Shown here: positions 38,850 to 49,500 of the stretch, one piece after another
Position numbering within the stretch: the first letter of the stretch is position 1
Layout of the letters: each line of letters opens with the position of its first letter
NCBI GenBank assembly: GCA_021186555.1
Contig: JAJKFL010000002.1
Location: 7,515,001 to 7,579,000 of the forward strand
Direction: 5' to 3'
DNA: 64,000 nucleotides
Source of the DNA: Reticulitermes speratus
Taxonomy: Eukaryota > Arthropoda > Insecta > Blattodea > Rhinotermitidae
Position numbers and translations under genes: made by a program
Notes under the pieces: generated by a model
Told to the model about the DNA's origin: nothing
What the model saw: the letters and a program-made list of their open reading frames with translations, nothing else
Databases searched by the model: none

Positions 38850-39660
38850 TATCAAGGATGTGAGGTATGCGGTAAACCATATAATTGACCATCCGGAAAA
38901 GTCGCTACGCTTCCAGCAGCATTTGGCCCGTGCTCCTGCTACACGCCAGCTTTTCCACGAGCGGCGCTGCCGGTCGCTGCTGCCCTTCCACTTACCGACG
39001 TAATGGACTTCGAGAAGGAAGTTCTTATGCTTGCATTGTTGCACAAGAGCATTTATAAAAAGAAACGTCGTCACCAATACCGGGTTCGTCCTCTGCTTTG
39101 TACAAGACTAGAAACGGGTCAATTTATACACTATTTTGCGAACTCAGGAAAAATGAAAATTAATTTCTTGAGCATTTTCGCATGTCATTGAAGTCCTTTG
39201 ACGAACTGCTAAATCTGCATAGTGTCTCCCATGCATGTTTTTTCTTGTCTATTCTCGTAGGAAGACGACAGCGAGTCTCAATTGGCCGGCAGCTGCTGTA
39301 TTTCATTAATAAATAATTCCGTGTCGAATGACCTCAGGGGTGATTATCGACATTTTTAAAAAGTCTGAACTATACACAACACAGTAACTTCCCGCTCAGA
39401 GCAGCGAGTGATAGACCCCCTCGTGGAAACGGCATAGCTGTTCACAGTGCCTCTCACCACAGATTCCTCTCACTTAGCAGCGCGGCATAACACCGCCACT
39501 GCTGGCGGCTGGCAGCGCCATGACTTTGACAGCAGCGCTGCAGCGTACGCTCGTGGAAGTATGTCCATTTGAACCGATGCATCTCTAGCCGCGCTGCAGC
39601 ACCGGTCGTCGAAAAGGAGCCATAATCACGGATCATATAGTTGTACTATTTTGTACTTCA
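38850..39660 (+). mobile_element. Harbinger-like DNA transposon relic
   Basis: The two ends resemble each other in inverted orientation: left has ttttccacgagcggcgctgc, right (minus strand) has cttccacgagcgtacgctgc. Between them lies a frame with a Harbinger-type N-terminus (see next entry). CpG is rich throughout. Exact ends and target duplication were not determined. Confidence 0.45.
39003..39225 (+). pseudogene. Harbinger-type transposase N-terminal fragment
   Basis: Starts MDFEKEVLMLALLHKSIYKK, then RQYRVRP-like RRHQYRVRPLLCTRLETGQF, and after a frameshift FRMSLKSFDELLNLH. The order K/R-rich, (W/Y)xVRP, then FRMSxxxFDELL is that of PIF/Harbinger (HARBI1-type) transposases. The catalytic part is absent. 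Confidence 0.5.
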
Positions 39661-40387
39661 CCTACACTTGTAGGTCCGGAGGTTGGCACGTTACCACCAG
39701 ACCTTACTAACGGCCACAGATTACTACTAACGGTTTTGCTTGTACTGCGGGGTCGCATAGTAGTTGCGAAACGTCTGCTGGTATAGTGTCCGTCCACATG
39801 GAACACGGGGACAGGCATGCCTCGCAGACGATTTTTTGCGAACTTTGATTTTTGGATTTTTACTACAGTTTGTCGACACATTCGAATCTTGGTTAAAATC
39901 GCACAAAAGTAACTCGCTGTATATAAACCAACGTATGTTTACGTGGTCTTTATGAGAGACAGTCTATATCACAAGTTAATACCTCCTATTCTCCAATCCG
40001 TGAGGTACGGGGCCAATGACAAGTCAACGAGCTAAATAAAAGATGGCGCATGAGCGAGTGTAGATCTGGCCGTCTACGAGAATGACACACAAGAAACCGG
40101 AAAGAATTTGTGTCAAATTTACAAAAGCGCCCTTCAAATATTTGCATCTTCAATGTTTTCCCTGAAATTATTCACAAATCTTAAAATCTAAGGGCAATAA
40201 GCAAATGTGCCACAAGTGTTATGCTCTGCTAATATTTCCTAACTTGTTACTAATACAGTCCCAGCATCATGCAATAAATTGTGGAAAAATATATGATTTT
40301 TATACAAAATGGAAAAAATAATGAGTGTTTATACAAAATATTTCGGTTTCTTACAAATAATCCAATTACTACTAGCCTGACATGAAA
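39661..40387. other. CpG-rich then AT-rich intergenic sequence
   Basis: 39661-40100 is CpG-rich, with no frame I recognise; it could be promoter DNA or further transposon. 40100-40387 is AT-rich and empty. Confidence 0.3.
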
Positions 40388-40455
40388 TTCAAATAACCTA
40401 TAAAACATTATTTACTTACCAACAATGTTGCACTTAACAATATTAGTGAAATTGT

Positions 40456-40500
40456 CAAACCCTACATATGTTTCGGCTCTGCCTGAGCCATCTTCAGGGG
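40456..40500 (-). ncRNA. Hammerhead-like motif, left-arm copy
   Basis: Minus-strand copy of the 40862-40906 motif, with the same core, extra T, stem II and AACCC/GGGTT stem I. Both arms keep the whole fold. Confidence 0.5.
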
Positions 40501-40861
40501 TTACTATTCTAAAGAGTCCACTGTTTTCACACTCATAATGTTGGTTAGAACAAGTATCTGGGTTTCTTTGCAACCGTGGATCTAGACATTGTCGCACTAT
40601 GCACACTGATGAATTTTAAGATTTGGTCTGTTGTTTGTTATAACGTTGTAGACAGATACTGATGGTCGGTGTCAGAGAAGACGAAGTGTGGTCCTGTGTG
40701 GGACTATATTCTGCAGTCCTGTGGAGTTTATTTCGGTCCATGCTGGTTAAGTTTCATACACGAATGTTCGTAGTTTTGTGCACTTTCACATTGCAAAGAA
40801 ACCCAGATACTTGTTCTAATCAACATTGTGAGTGTGATAACAGTGGACTCTTTAGAATAGT

Positions 40862-40906
40862 AACCCCTGAAGATGGCTCAGGCAGAGCCGAAACATATGT
40901 AGGGTT
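40862..40906 (+). ncRNA. Hammerhead-like motif, best-formed copy
   Basis: Stem I strand AACCC (40862-40866), core CTGAAGA (40867-40873), extra T (40874), stem II GGCTC/GAGCC (40875-40879, 40885-40889), GAAAC (40890-40894), ATAT loop, GT, A at 40901, stem I strand GGGTT (40902-40906). Stems I and II pair perfectly. Predicted cut after A40901. It departs from the canonical hammerhead by the extra T and a two-pair stem III. Confidence 0.55.
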
Positions 40907-41008
40907 TGACAATTTCACTATTATTAAGTGCAACATTGTTGGTATGTAAGTAAATAATATCTTAATCATGCACGGTATATACAACTTCAAATAAACCTAT
41001 AAAACATT

Positions 41009-42000
41009 TACAGGTAGGCTAATAGTGCAAAGTCCAACATTTACTAGCATTTCAACTTCTCGGCCATGTTCACAATTCAAATGCTTGCAGTGCTATTTAT
41101 TTCTAGAAACTTACTTGTGTTGGCCCCAGTTGCAACAGTGTTTTTCCCACAATAACACAAGTAGATGTGGTCAATATGGATTTTTGTATGGAATTTCTAA
41201 GATAAAAGTCATTGAATGTGCAGAAGCAAAGTGCATGTAAAAAGTTCAATGTTAGCAGAACATTTATGAGGGGTTAAAGACAGCAGAAACCTCCCTCACG
41301 GAAACATATCTGAATTGTCATTCTGAGGCCAGAAAGTGCAGAACTTACACCTGTGAAAAGATTAGCTAATTACACAAAATATAAGATAATGGACTGCAAT
41401 GTTTCAAATAAACAGCATCAGTGTAAGGTTCTGGTATCAAGCACAGTGATGATGTTCACAGAGTTCAGAGAAAGCTGGGAAGATGCAAATGACACCCATG
41501 TTCACAATAACAATAAATTTTTGTTAGTCATTTTTTCACGTTATGTGTATGAAAGTTAATGCAACACCCTGTTAATGGCCAAATAATACCCATGTTTCCA
41601 TATATGTTGGTGACATGAGCTAGTGCCACTGATGATATGAATTAGACTTGTGTTTCTAATAGAACAAATTACTTGTGCTGCATATTTGTTTCACTTTGCT
41701 CATAAATGTTTTGGTCTGAAATTACTCAATTTGTAATTAGATAACATATTTAGTTATATCACTGTGTGAACATGCCACACTTTGACAAGTCACTGGATGG
41801 ACATAAAATAAGTGTAAGAATATACTGTTCTGCAAGTTGCATATTTTAAGAAATAATGTGCCTTAAAATTTTGTAGGGTAAGGTGAAATGCCAGGAGCAG
41901 GTGTAGTGCAATATACAGCCTCACGGCCCAAGCTTCTCCCTGCTAAAGACCATTGTGCGTGGTGAAGAGCCACATCCTACTAAAGGTGACCCTGTTTTCG
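41009..42000. other. Intergenic, no gene recognised
   Basis: AT-rich sequence with short chance frames. The last part (about 41880-42130) may be the 5' end of the non-LTR element that follows. Confidence 0.4.
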
Positions 42001-42179
42001 CAGAACACAGTGGATCTGGACCAGATAAGGTCGAAAAAAAATCCCTCCACAGCAAGGCTAGCAACCTACTTATGGAGGAAATCTATGTGTTGCTCACAGA
42101 ACCAGGAAAGAGCCTTGGACTGGATTAAACTACGATGACCATAGTTAAGAAAAGGAAACTACACAACTGGAAAAACTGC

Positions 42180-43035
42180 TAATATCCTTTGTATAGGTTC
42201 ATGGAATGTTAGATCTTTGGGACAGAAAGACCAGGAGATAATAATAGAAATGGAATCCAAAAAAATAGATATATGTGCCTTATCAAAAAAGAAAAGGGAT
42301 ATCATCATTCAACAACTACATCTTATTGTATAGTGGAGTAAGGAAAGAAATTACAGCGAAGGAAGGTCTTGGAATTCTAATCTATTGCGCATTGCAGAAA
42401 GAATATTGACAGTCCAACTGAACACTGGAACCTCTAAACAAAATTTTCTCTCTATATATGCTCCAGAAAATTGCAAACTGCTAAAGGATAGAGAATTACT
42501 CTACCAACAGCTTCAAGATAGCATCAACTCCATTCTGAAAACTGAACATCTTCTTATTGTGGACAATTTCAATGCCTGAATTGGAGATCAAATTATTCCA
42601 GGTGTGAAATAACGTTTTAATGAAGACATCTTAAGTGAGAATGGAGAAATAATGTTAAGCTTCTGTGCTAATAATGAGTTACCGATAAACAACACTTTCT
42701 TCGATCACAAAGCTCAGCAGCAATACACCTGGCAAAATGCAAGAGGACATCAAGCAGTAATGGATTACATATTGACAAACAGAAAATTTCATCCATCTCA
42801 AATATTAGATGTCAGGTGCTTGATTTCTGTAGACATTGGGAGCGATCACAACTTACTTCTAGGGAAAATTATGATAAAAATGAAGAAGGTAAGAAGCCGC
42901 CCTGCTATTTTTGAAAACAAAATTAACGTCGATTCAATCCAAGATGAGTCAACCAGAAACCGGGCCCAAGAGAAAAAATTCTCAATAACAGCATTGCAGA
43001 TGCCAAAGATGTTGATGCAAGGTGGTCTAAATTGA
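42180..43035 (+). pseudogene. LINE apurinic-type endonuclease domain
   Basis: Reads CIGSWNVRSLGQKDQEIIIE, later FLSIYAPENCKLL, LLIVDNFNA (expected GDFNA), QYTWQNARGHQAVMDYIL and DIGSDHNLLL. These are the ordered motifs of LINE endonucleases, including the SDH motif. Stops and frame changes interrupt it near 42300-42380 and 42580-42610. Confidence 0.8.
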
Positions 43036-43617
43036 AACAAAATATTATAAATGCTGCATCAGAAGCATTAGGGATGAAGAGATTCAACACTATGGTTCTG
43101 CCAAGAAAGCAAAGAATTATCCACGAAAAAAAGATAAGCATACCTAAAGTACAAATCTTGACGCACCAATGATACTTATGAAGAATATAAGCTGATGCGA
43201 AACCAGGTCAACCAAGATATACGAAAGATAAAAGAAGATTATTGGGAAATATTTAAAAAAAATTTGGAACATGACTTCTGTGGGGTTCAAAAACAGATCT
43301 GGAGATTTATAAGAAACCAGAAGAAAGAAATGAAGGAACTAATCGATGTCTGAAAGGTGACCTAGAAGAATGGACACAATACTTTTCAACATTATACAAC
43401 AGGGATAATGGACATGAATATTTCCCCAAGCACATAAATGATTATTAACGACTCAAAGATTGAACTCACCAAAGCAGACATCCTCAAAGCTCATTAAAAA
43501 ACAGAAAGTCGGCTGAATCTGATGGAATATATTATTGAAATATGGATGAGAAATACTTGCCGAACAAATAAATATGTTATGCAATAAAATACTAAACAAC
43601 CATCAAATACCTCAAGA

Positions 43618-44300
43618 ATGGTGAATAAGTATTCTGACCCCATTATTGGAAAGGGCGATAAGTCAAATCCTGAAAATTACAGAGGCATCAATTTACTCAA
43701 TTGCACTCTCAAACTTTTAACAAAAACCTTAATGATTAATGTTAACGAACACATTGAACTAGCAGATGAACAAGGATTCAGAAGTGGCAGATCCAGTATT
43801 GATGCAATCTTCATATTATGGCAAGTAATTGAAAAATCTTTAGAATTTAATAAACCGGCTTTTTTATGCTTTGTGGATCTACAGAAAGCATTTGATACAA
43901 TCCAACTTAAAGATGTTATACAAATTTTATACCAGAAACAAATAGCCGTGCATTTAATTAAACTGACTGAAGATATCTACAGCGGTAATCTGGCCATGAT
44001 AAAAGTCCACGAATAAAGATGTCATCCCATCCCAGTGAACCAAGCAATCAGGCAGGGCGAATCGCTAAGCCCCCTTCTTTTCAACATCATAATGGATGGA
44101 CTAATAAAGAGTGTGTCTAATAATAAAGGCTTTAAAATGGGTGATAGCAGATCAAAATTATATGCTACGCTGACGATGCTGTCCTGCTTTCAGACAATGA
44201 AGATGATCTCCAAAGAATGTTATTTAATTTTAACAAAGCTGCAAAAGCTTTCAATATGAAAATTGCTAATGAAAAGAACAAAATCAATGACAAGTGCTAA
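43618..44300 (+). pseudogene. LINE reverse transcriptase domain
   Basis: Reads NYRGINLLNCTLKLLTKTL, EQGFRSGRSSIDAIFILWQV, FLCFVDLQKAFDTIQ, then AIRQGESLSPLLFNIIMDGL. These match reverse transcriptase motifs 2-6. The catalytic YADD motif is broken by a frameshift at about 44160-44180 (tatgctacgctgacgatgct, which spells YA then ADD in two frames). Confidence 0.85.
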
Positions 44301-44339
44301 TTCCCTCAAGATGTAAGTACGTTGCTGAATGATGATCAG

Positions 44340-44805
44340 GTAATACACCAAGTCTTACAAATAAAATACCTGGGCATACATATAACAAGTCAAGGACTCT
44401 GTAAGATGAAGTCAAAGATCAGATAAACAAAGCCATTAGAATTTCAGGATGTTTAAATGATACAGTATGGAACAACAAATACATCTCTAGAGAAACAAAA
44501 TCTACAATTTATAAAACCGTAGTCAGGCCAATTTTGGCTTATGCTGCAGAGGCAAGGCCTGACACTGCCTACTCAAAGAAAGCAATGAACACATCACCCA
44601 AAATGAATGGATCCTTGGAAGACGGATGGAATGGAATGACCATATATCCAGAATGGCAAGCACAAGAATAGTAAAAATAGCACGCGATAAAGCACCAAAC
44701 AGCAAGAGAAACATTGGAAGACCGAAGAAAAGATAGCACCAATCCTTGGAAATGGGTGAGAAACAGGCTGAAAGCCTATCTACAAGAAGAAGAAGAAGAG
44801 AAAAT
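44340..44805 (+). pseudogene. LINE C-terminal region and 3' tail
   Basis: Contains IKYLGIHITSQ, SGCLNDTVWNNKYISRETKS, TIYKTVVRPILAYAAEA and, in another frame, RMASTRIVKIARDKAP and IGRPKK. These are the usual downstream pieces of LINE ORF2. The 3' end runs into a (AAG)n microsatellite. Confidence 0.75.
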
Positions 44806-45340
44806 GTTGTAATATGCCACCACATTTCATTAATATATCTTATATTTGACCTCTCACTGTTTGCAGTTCTGTTAATGCTTGCAGAAACTGGGCTACTGAT
44901 TTTGGTGCACTGGAAAAGGAAATGCTCATAGGTAGACATGCATGGACACAGATCTGATATATTTTCAGACTGAAAGTTCTGGAATAAAAGCACATGCATA
45001 AATACAACAAGACAGCCAAATTAATAATGGAAATAATGTCAAAGAAACTGCTGTTGGATTGTTTGCTATCTCAAATCTACCTCAATACAAAGACATGGTA
45101 CAGTCATTATAAAATAAAACGTAAATTAACAATAACATTAATATGCTATCATCATTATAACTTGCATAATATGCCTTTATAGCATCTGGTGCAATGTAAA
45201 ATGCACATCATTCTGACCAAACTGTTCATCTGACACCATTTCTGTATCAACATACATATTCTATACCAAAAAGAAGGGAAAGTATAGGATGTTCTTATCT
45301 CTATATCACTGTTCACCACAAACAACACAAAAATGATTTG
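44806..45340. other. Intergenic, downstream of bestrophin
   Basis: AT-rich. It should contain the bestrophin 3' UTR on the minus strand, but I could not identify a polyadenylation signal. Confidence 0.4.
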
Positions 45341-46586
45341 TCATGAACTCAAAACATCACTACCAAGCAGTGTAGTCCAGTCAGCAGACTTCCAAGATGC
45401 TGCATCCAGGGAACTTTCATTGAGGATGTCTGAATCTTTCCTAGAGGTGGGTGGAGATGATGCATCCATTTGTAACTCTGGGTTTGGAACTAGAGACGTC
45501 TTTACAGTATGGAGTTCAGCCAAAGCTGAGTTAAGAAGTGGTGAAACATTTCCTTTCAAATGTTCTTTTGATGCACAAGCTAATGGGGCAAAATCTGAAG
45601 CAGTTTCTCCCAACTCCTGAGACTTGATTGGCAATGAACTGTTTAGACCAAATGTTATATTGGGTGCACTCTGACTGGAGAATGAAGTGCATTCTGTTAC
45701 CTCAGGTTTACACTGAAGCCCAGTACAAGGTGATGATTTTCTTCTTCTGGTTGTGAACTTAATATTGTCAATAAACTTACTCTGCCATAAATGACCCATG
45801 TCATGCCCACAGCTGTTCCCTGCATGCTCACTTACAATAAGGGGGGCACTGAAAGAGTGCTTTAAATTTATTTCATATCCCACATTTTCAGGATTGGGTG
45901 AAGACAAGATATGGCACATTTTCTGCTGACAAAGGTCACAATACAAAGATTCAGTGAATTTGGTTCTCACAACTGGAAATTCAAAATCTGTGAATTTCAC
46001 ATCTGGGGTATCTAAAATATTACACTTGTTCATGGGGAATTTGTGTTTAACACCTGAAGTACTGGAACACATTTTCTCCATTTCTAATCCAGGAGTATCC
46101 ATAGACTTAGTTCCTAGTGGGTCAGTCATAGGTTTCCAGCGGACACCTTTTTTGGCTCTTGAATTGCTACCACAGCTTCCAGCAAAACTTTTCTTGACAG
46201 GCATTAGCTTTGGCCAACTTTTAAATTTCATAATTAAATCCCTTCTGCGATTAGAAATAAGTTTAGGTTCTGTAAGGTTAGAAATGGGTGAACTGTCAGG
46301 CCCCACACTGATCAAGTCACCACCTGAAAAGGAATGATGTTTTGGATGTTCATGCACTAGAGGTGAATGCTGCTGTGGTTGTGGTGTAGGCATATCAATT
46401 CCTTGCTGATATCCATCCATGTTTATGGATATTTCAGACATTCTTAAACTGTCCGATTTGCACAGAGTAGATGAGCTGGGCCACTGTGTCAGTATCAAAG
46501 ATGGTCTCCTCCCTGCTGCACTTTCAGACTCTGTCAATGGCTTTGATGCTTCTGAATGATATTCCTTTGGTGGCCCATAATCCCAA
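45341..46586 (-). CDS. Best: Bestrophin last exon: long C-terminal tail
   Basis: Begins [20 protein letters not shown] and stays open for 414 codons to TGA at 45343-45341. Rich in Ser, Pro, Lys and Cys, with no membrane segment or known domain. Cytoplasmic by analogy with other bestrophins. A long open frame with no stop supports real coding. Confidence 0.88.
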
Positions 46587-49500
46587 CTAGAATAAGAGAA
46601 TGACTCAGATTAACAAGAACCATCTGTGACAAACGTAAATTTGCTGTTGCATATGATTATTCTAGGGTTCTTCACATATGTGCCATCAGCACATTTTTTT
46701 TTTGGACACTTCATGTTTGGATGGAAAAATACACATAAAGGAGCTCACTACAAAAACTGGAGCCTTCTTATTAATGCTGTCAGCTGCCATGTACACAGTC
46801 ACACAGAAAGAAAATAACCTACAATACAGACACTGAATGACAATCTGATGGGACTTCAAAATGCTGTTGGTGTTAAAAAAGATCGTCTGACTTTACAGCA
46901 GTTATTACAACAGGTGGCCTACAGCATTTAAACATCAATGTAAGATATTCTGTAACAGAAGTAGGAGGTTCTTTTGTCATTTGTATACTAAAATCCACTT
47001 TATTTGGTTTAAAAGGCCTATAAATTAGCATAATTTGTTTCTATAAACTCGGTTCACAGTATACTATAACCTATGCCTATGAAGACATGCCATTAAATAA
47101 ACAAAGGCCCCAACAATACAAAATGCAAAAAGTTTCCTGGTACATGGAAATCATGAATGTTCATATATGACAGCCAGTATGCTATAGTACTTAGTTGTTC
47201 ACAAAGCAAAGTGTGTAGATTAGTGGTGCACAACTTTTTTTGGGCATGAGGGCCAAATCAAGAGAAAAAATATTTGCGGTCCGCATCATAAGTAACACCC
47301 ATACTTTTTTTTCTCATGCATATTAATGATAATACCGTTATCAACAATGCCAATATTGGGGTGGTAAAACTTATATGAAATTAATCTTTAATAACCTGAA
47401 TTAATCATACAAAGCTTGAAACTAATCTTACCCATTAAGTCATTACTTGTGTCTCTTGTACAGCAAATCCCAAGTAACATGAACTGAGCATCCATAAATA
47501 ACTTTATTTGCATTTCATTTGCCAAGTAATGTGACAGTTACTTCCATGTAACATGGAACTTATTTCATATTTTGGTATGAAAAGTATGTTGTATTGTCAG
47601 TAACATATCAATGAATATTTCTGTATAAATTCAGATGAAATACTCATTCATCAAATTTCATATCTTTCTGTTTCACATTTTCGAAACTAGATTGCAGGTC
47701 AGATTCCCAATTTAGGAGGGCCACATCATTTTGCACATTCTTGGTGTAGATCCTTCATTGAATTTGGTGTGTCTGACTCCGTGCAACAGTGCTTTTTTCT
47801 CTTTTCCATGCAAAACAACCCACATGGTCGCCAATGTTTATCAAGCTGCAGCACTGGGAACAATGCCCTTGTAATGGACCTCGCTCAAATGACATTTCTG
47901 CAACTTTTTTTGCAAAAGACAGACTTGTCCCTGTCCATGCCATGAAGGCACAGGCATATAAAAGGAGGAGAGGTATAGCTCCACTCATTCTTAACCTCAG
48001 CACTAGAGGGGGGGTGAGTGATCAACCTCACACCCTGGCCACTCTGCCCCCAGTACCCACTGAATAGGTTGGGTAGGGCCCAGAGCTCATCCGGACATTT
48101 TCATGAAGAGAAAACTCTTACCATAGCCAGGACTCAAAACCCAGATCATAAAACTTTTGGTTGTCAGTTAAAAATTACATATGCTAAAATTTACACACCT
48201 CAATTCTGATGCCTTGATGTCAGTAGACTGTGCCAGACCCTCTTCCACATTATGGACAGACATGCAGTCAGTGTCCATGTTCTCAGCATATCTGAAGACA
48301 TTGTTATTAGATTGGAGTTGATTCCTGTCAACAACGAGATAAACAGCATAATGCTGACATTAATATCAGCAGTTACTGTTTGACCAACTAATTTACTACT
48401 ACTTCTACATTTTTAACTGTATTACCAAGACAAACTCACAGTTAAATAGAAGGACAAATGATTACTAAAAAGGACAAAGGATTATCTGATAATTCAAGTG
48501 CTTTAGATGGAAAGAGTACTTTATTATGGTCAAAAGGTATAGTGGAAGGTGTAGCTGTTCACATACAGGACTGGCAGGTGACAGACCTACAAAAGACAGA
48601 GTATGTTATGTGCATAGGGCAGGACTGAAGACTATAACTGGGTTGGTTGAAGGATGGGAGGGGTATTGGTGGACAATCTTACCGCCAGATACCTGCAGCT
48701 GCTGTAGCAGTAGCACAAAATGTAGCGGCCTTAAGATTCTGTACTGAACCTCTAGGTGTCGTTCTCTCCTCATCTTCCTCTGTGATCTCTGGTAGGTACA
48801 TGGCATGTTTCTCTTCTGGAACTCTGTGCCAAATACCAACAGAAGTAGATGAGTACTCAGCAGCTGCCTGGCTTTGCTGTTATGAATGTTTGCCTTAAGA
48901 AGGCTAAAGTATTAACTTTTATGCATGAACATGTCCGCTGCCAGGAAGTCAGCATGCCTCCCACAGTGCCAAAGGATCATTTAGGTCAGTGGTTCCCAAA
49001 GTGGGCGGTGGCATTACCGAGGTGGGCGCTAATAGGCATGAGAGGTAGAAGGCAGCACTGTTATTATCACAGGGGGGCGCTAGTAGACAAGTAGTGCATT
49101 TATTTTTATAATAAAATTCAAATAAAGTAATTTTTGTGTTAAAAATAAAATATGAACTACATTTCTTAGTATTTTGATTTATGAATCTTATTCAAGCACG
49201 TTATTTTTTAATAAACTATTGCTAGATGAATTACTGTTAATCATAAAAAATATAATGAATTTTAATTTATTAATTAACACATAAAACATTAAGTTTAACT
49301 TCTATAATTTTATTTAAACGATTTTTTAAATATAAAATAAAAGTGGAAACAAAAGCACATTTATGTTTTTTAAAAAAGGTAAAAAACAAAGTTTACAGAA
49401 CTGCATCAGTCATGAAGGGGACAGGAAGTCCATGAAGTAAAAACTCCACGGTTTGGGGCCCTTCTTCAGCAGTTAATAGTTATTATGCATGTTTGATTAG

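Larger units (their letters stand above)
40410..40985 (+). mobile_element. Foldback element with paired hammerhead-like motifs
   Basis: Arms at about 40410-40577 and 40793-40958 are inverted copies over about 165 bp with few differences. A 22/23-bp direct repeat (ttcaaataa...cctataaaacatt) flanks it at 40388-40409 and 40986-41008. The right arm is followed by a tail of about 27 bp containing atgcacggt, like the tails at 36945 and 52780. Each arm carries a complete hammerhead-like motif, minus on the left, plus on the right. The centre (40578-40792) has no recognised coding sequence. Confidence 0.8.
42130..44805 (+). mobile_element. Non-LTR retrotransposon (LINE), decayed
   Basis: Plus-strand order: endonuclease, reverse transcriptase, a C-terminal region, then an (AAG)n tail at about 44784-44800. 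Many frameshifts and stops show that it is inactive. The reverse transcriptase style (GFRSGRSSIDAIFIL, CFVDLQKAFDT) suggests an RTE/Jockey-like clade; I cannot settle which. No target duplication was found. It is intergenic, between P5CDH and bestrophin. Confidence 0.8.

Noticed and set aside
39454..39881. Minus-strand frames of 60 and 82 codons in CpG-rich DNA.
   Set aside because: They are GC-rich transposon-end or flank sequence with no domain; a stop-poor frame is expected there.
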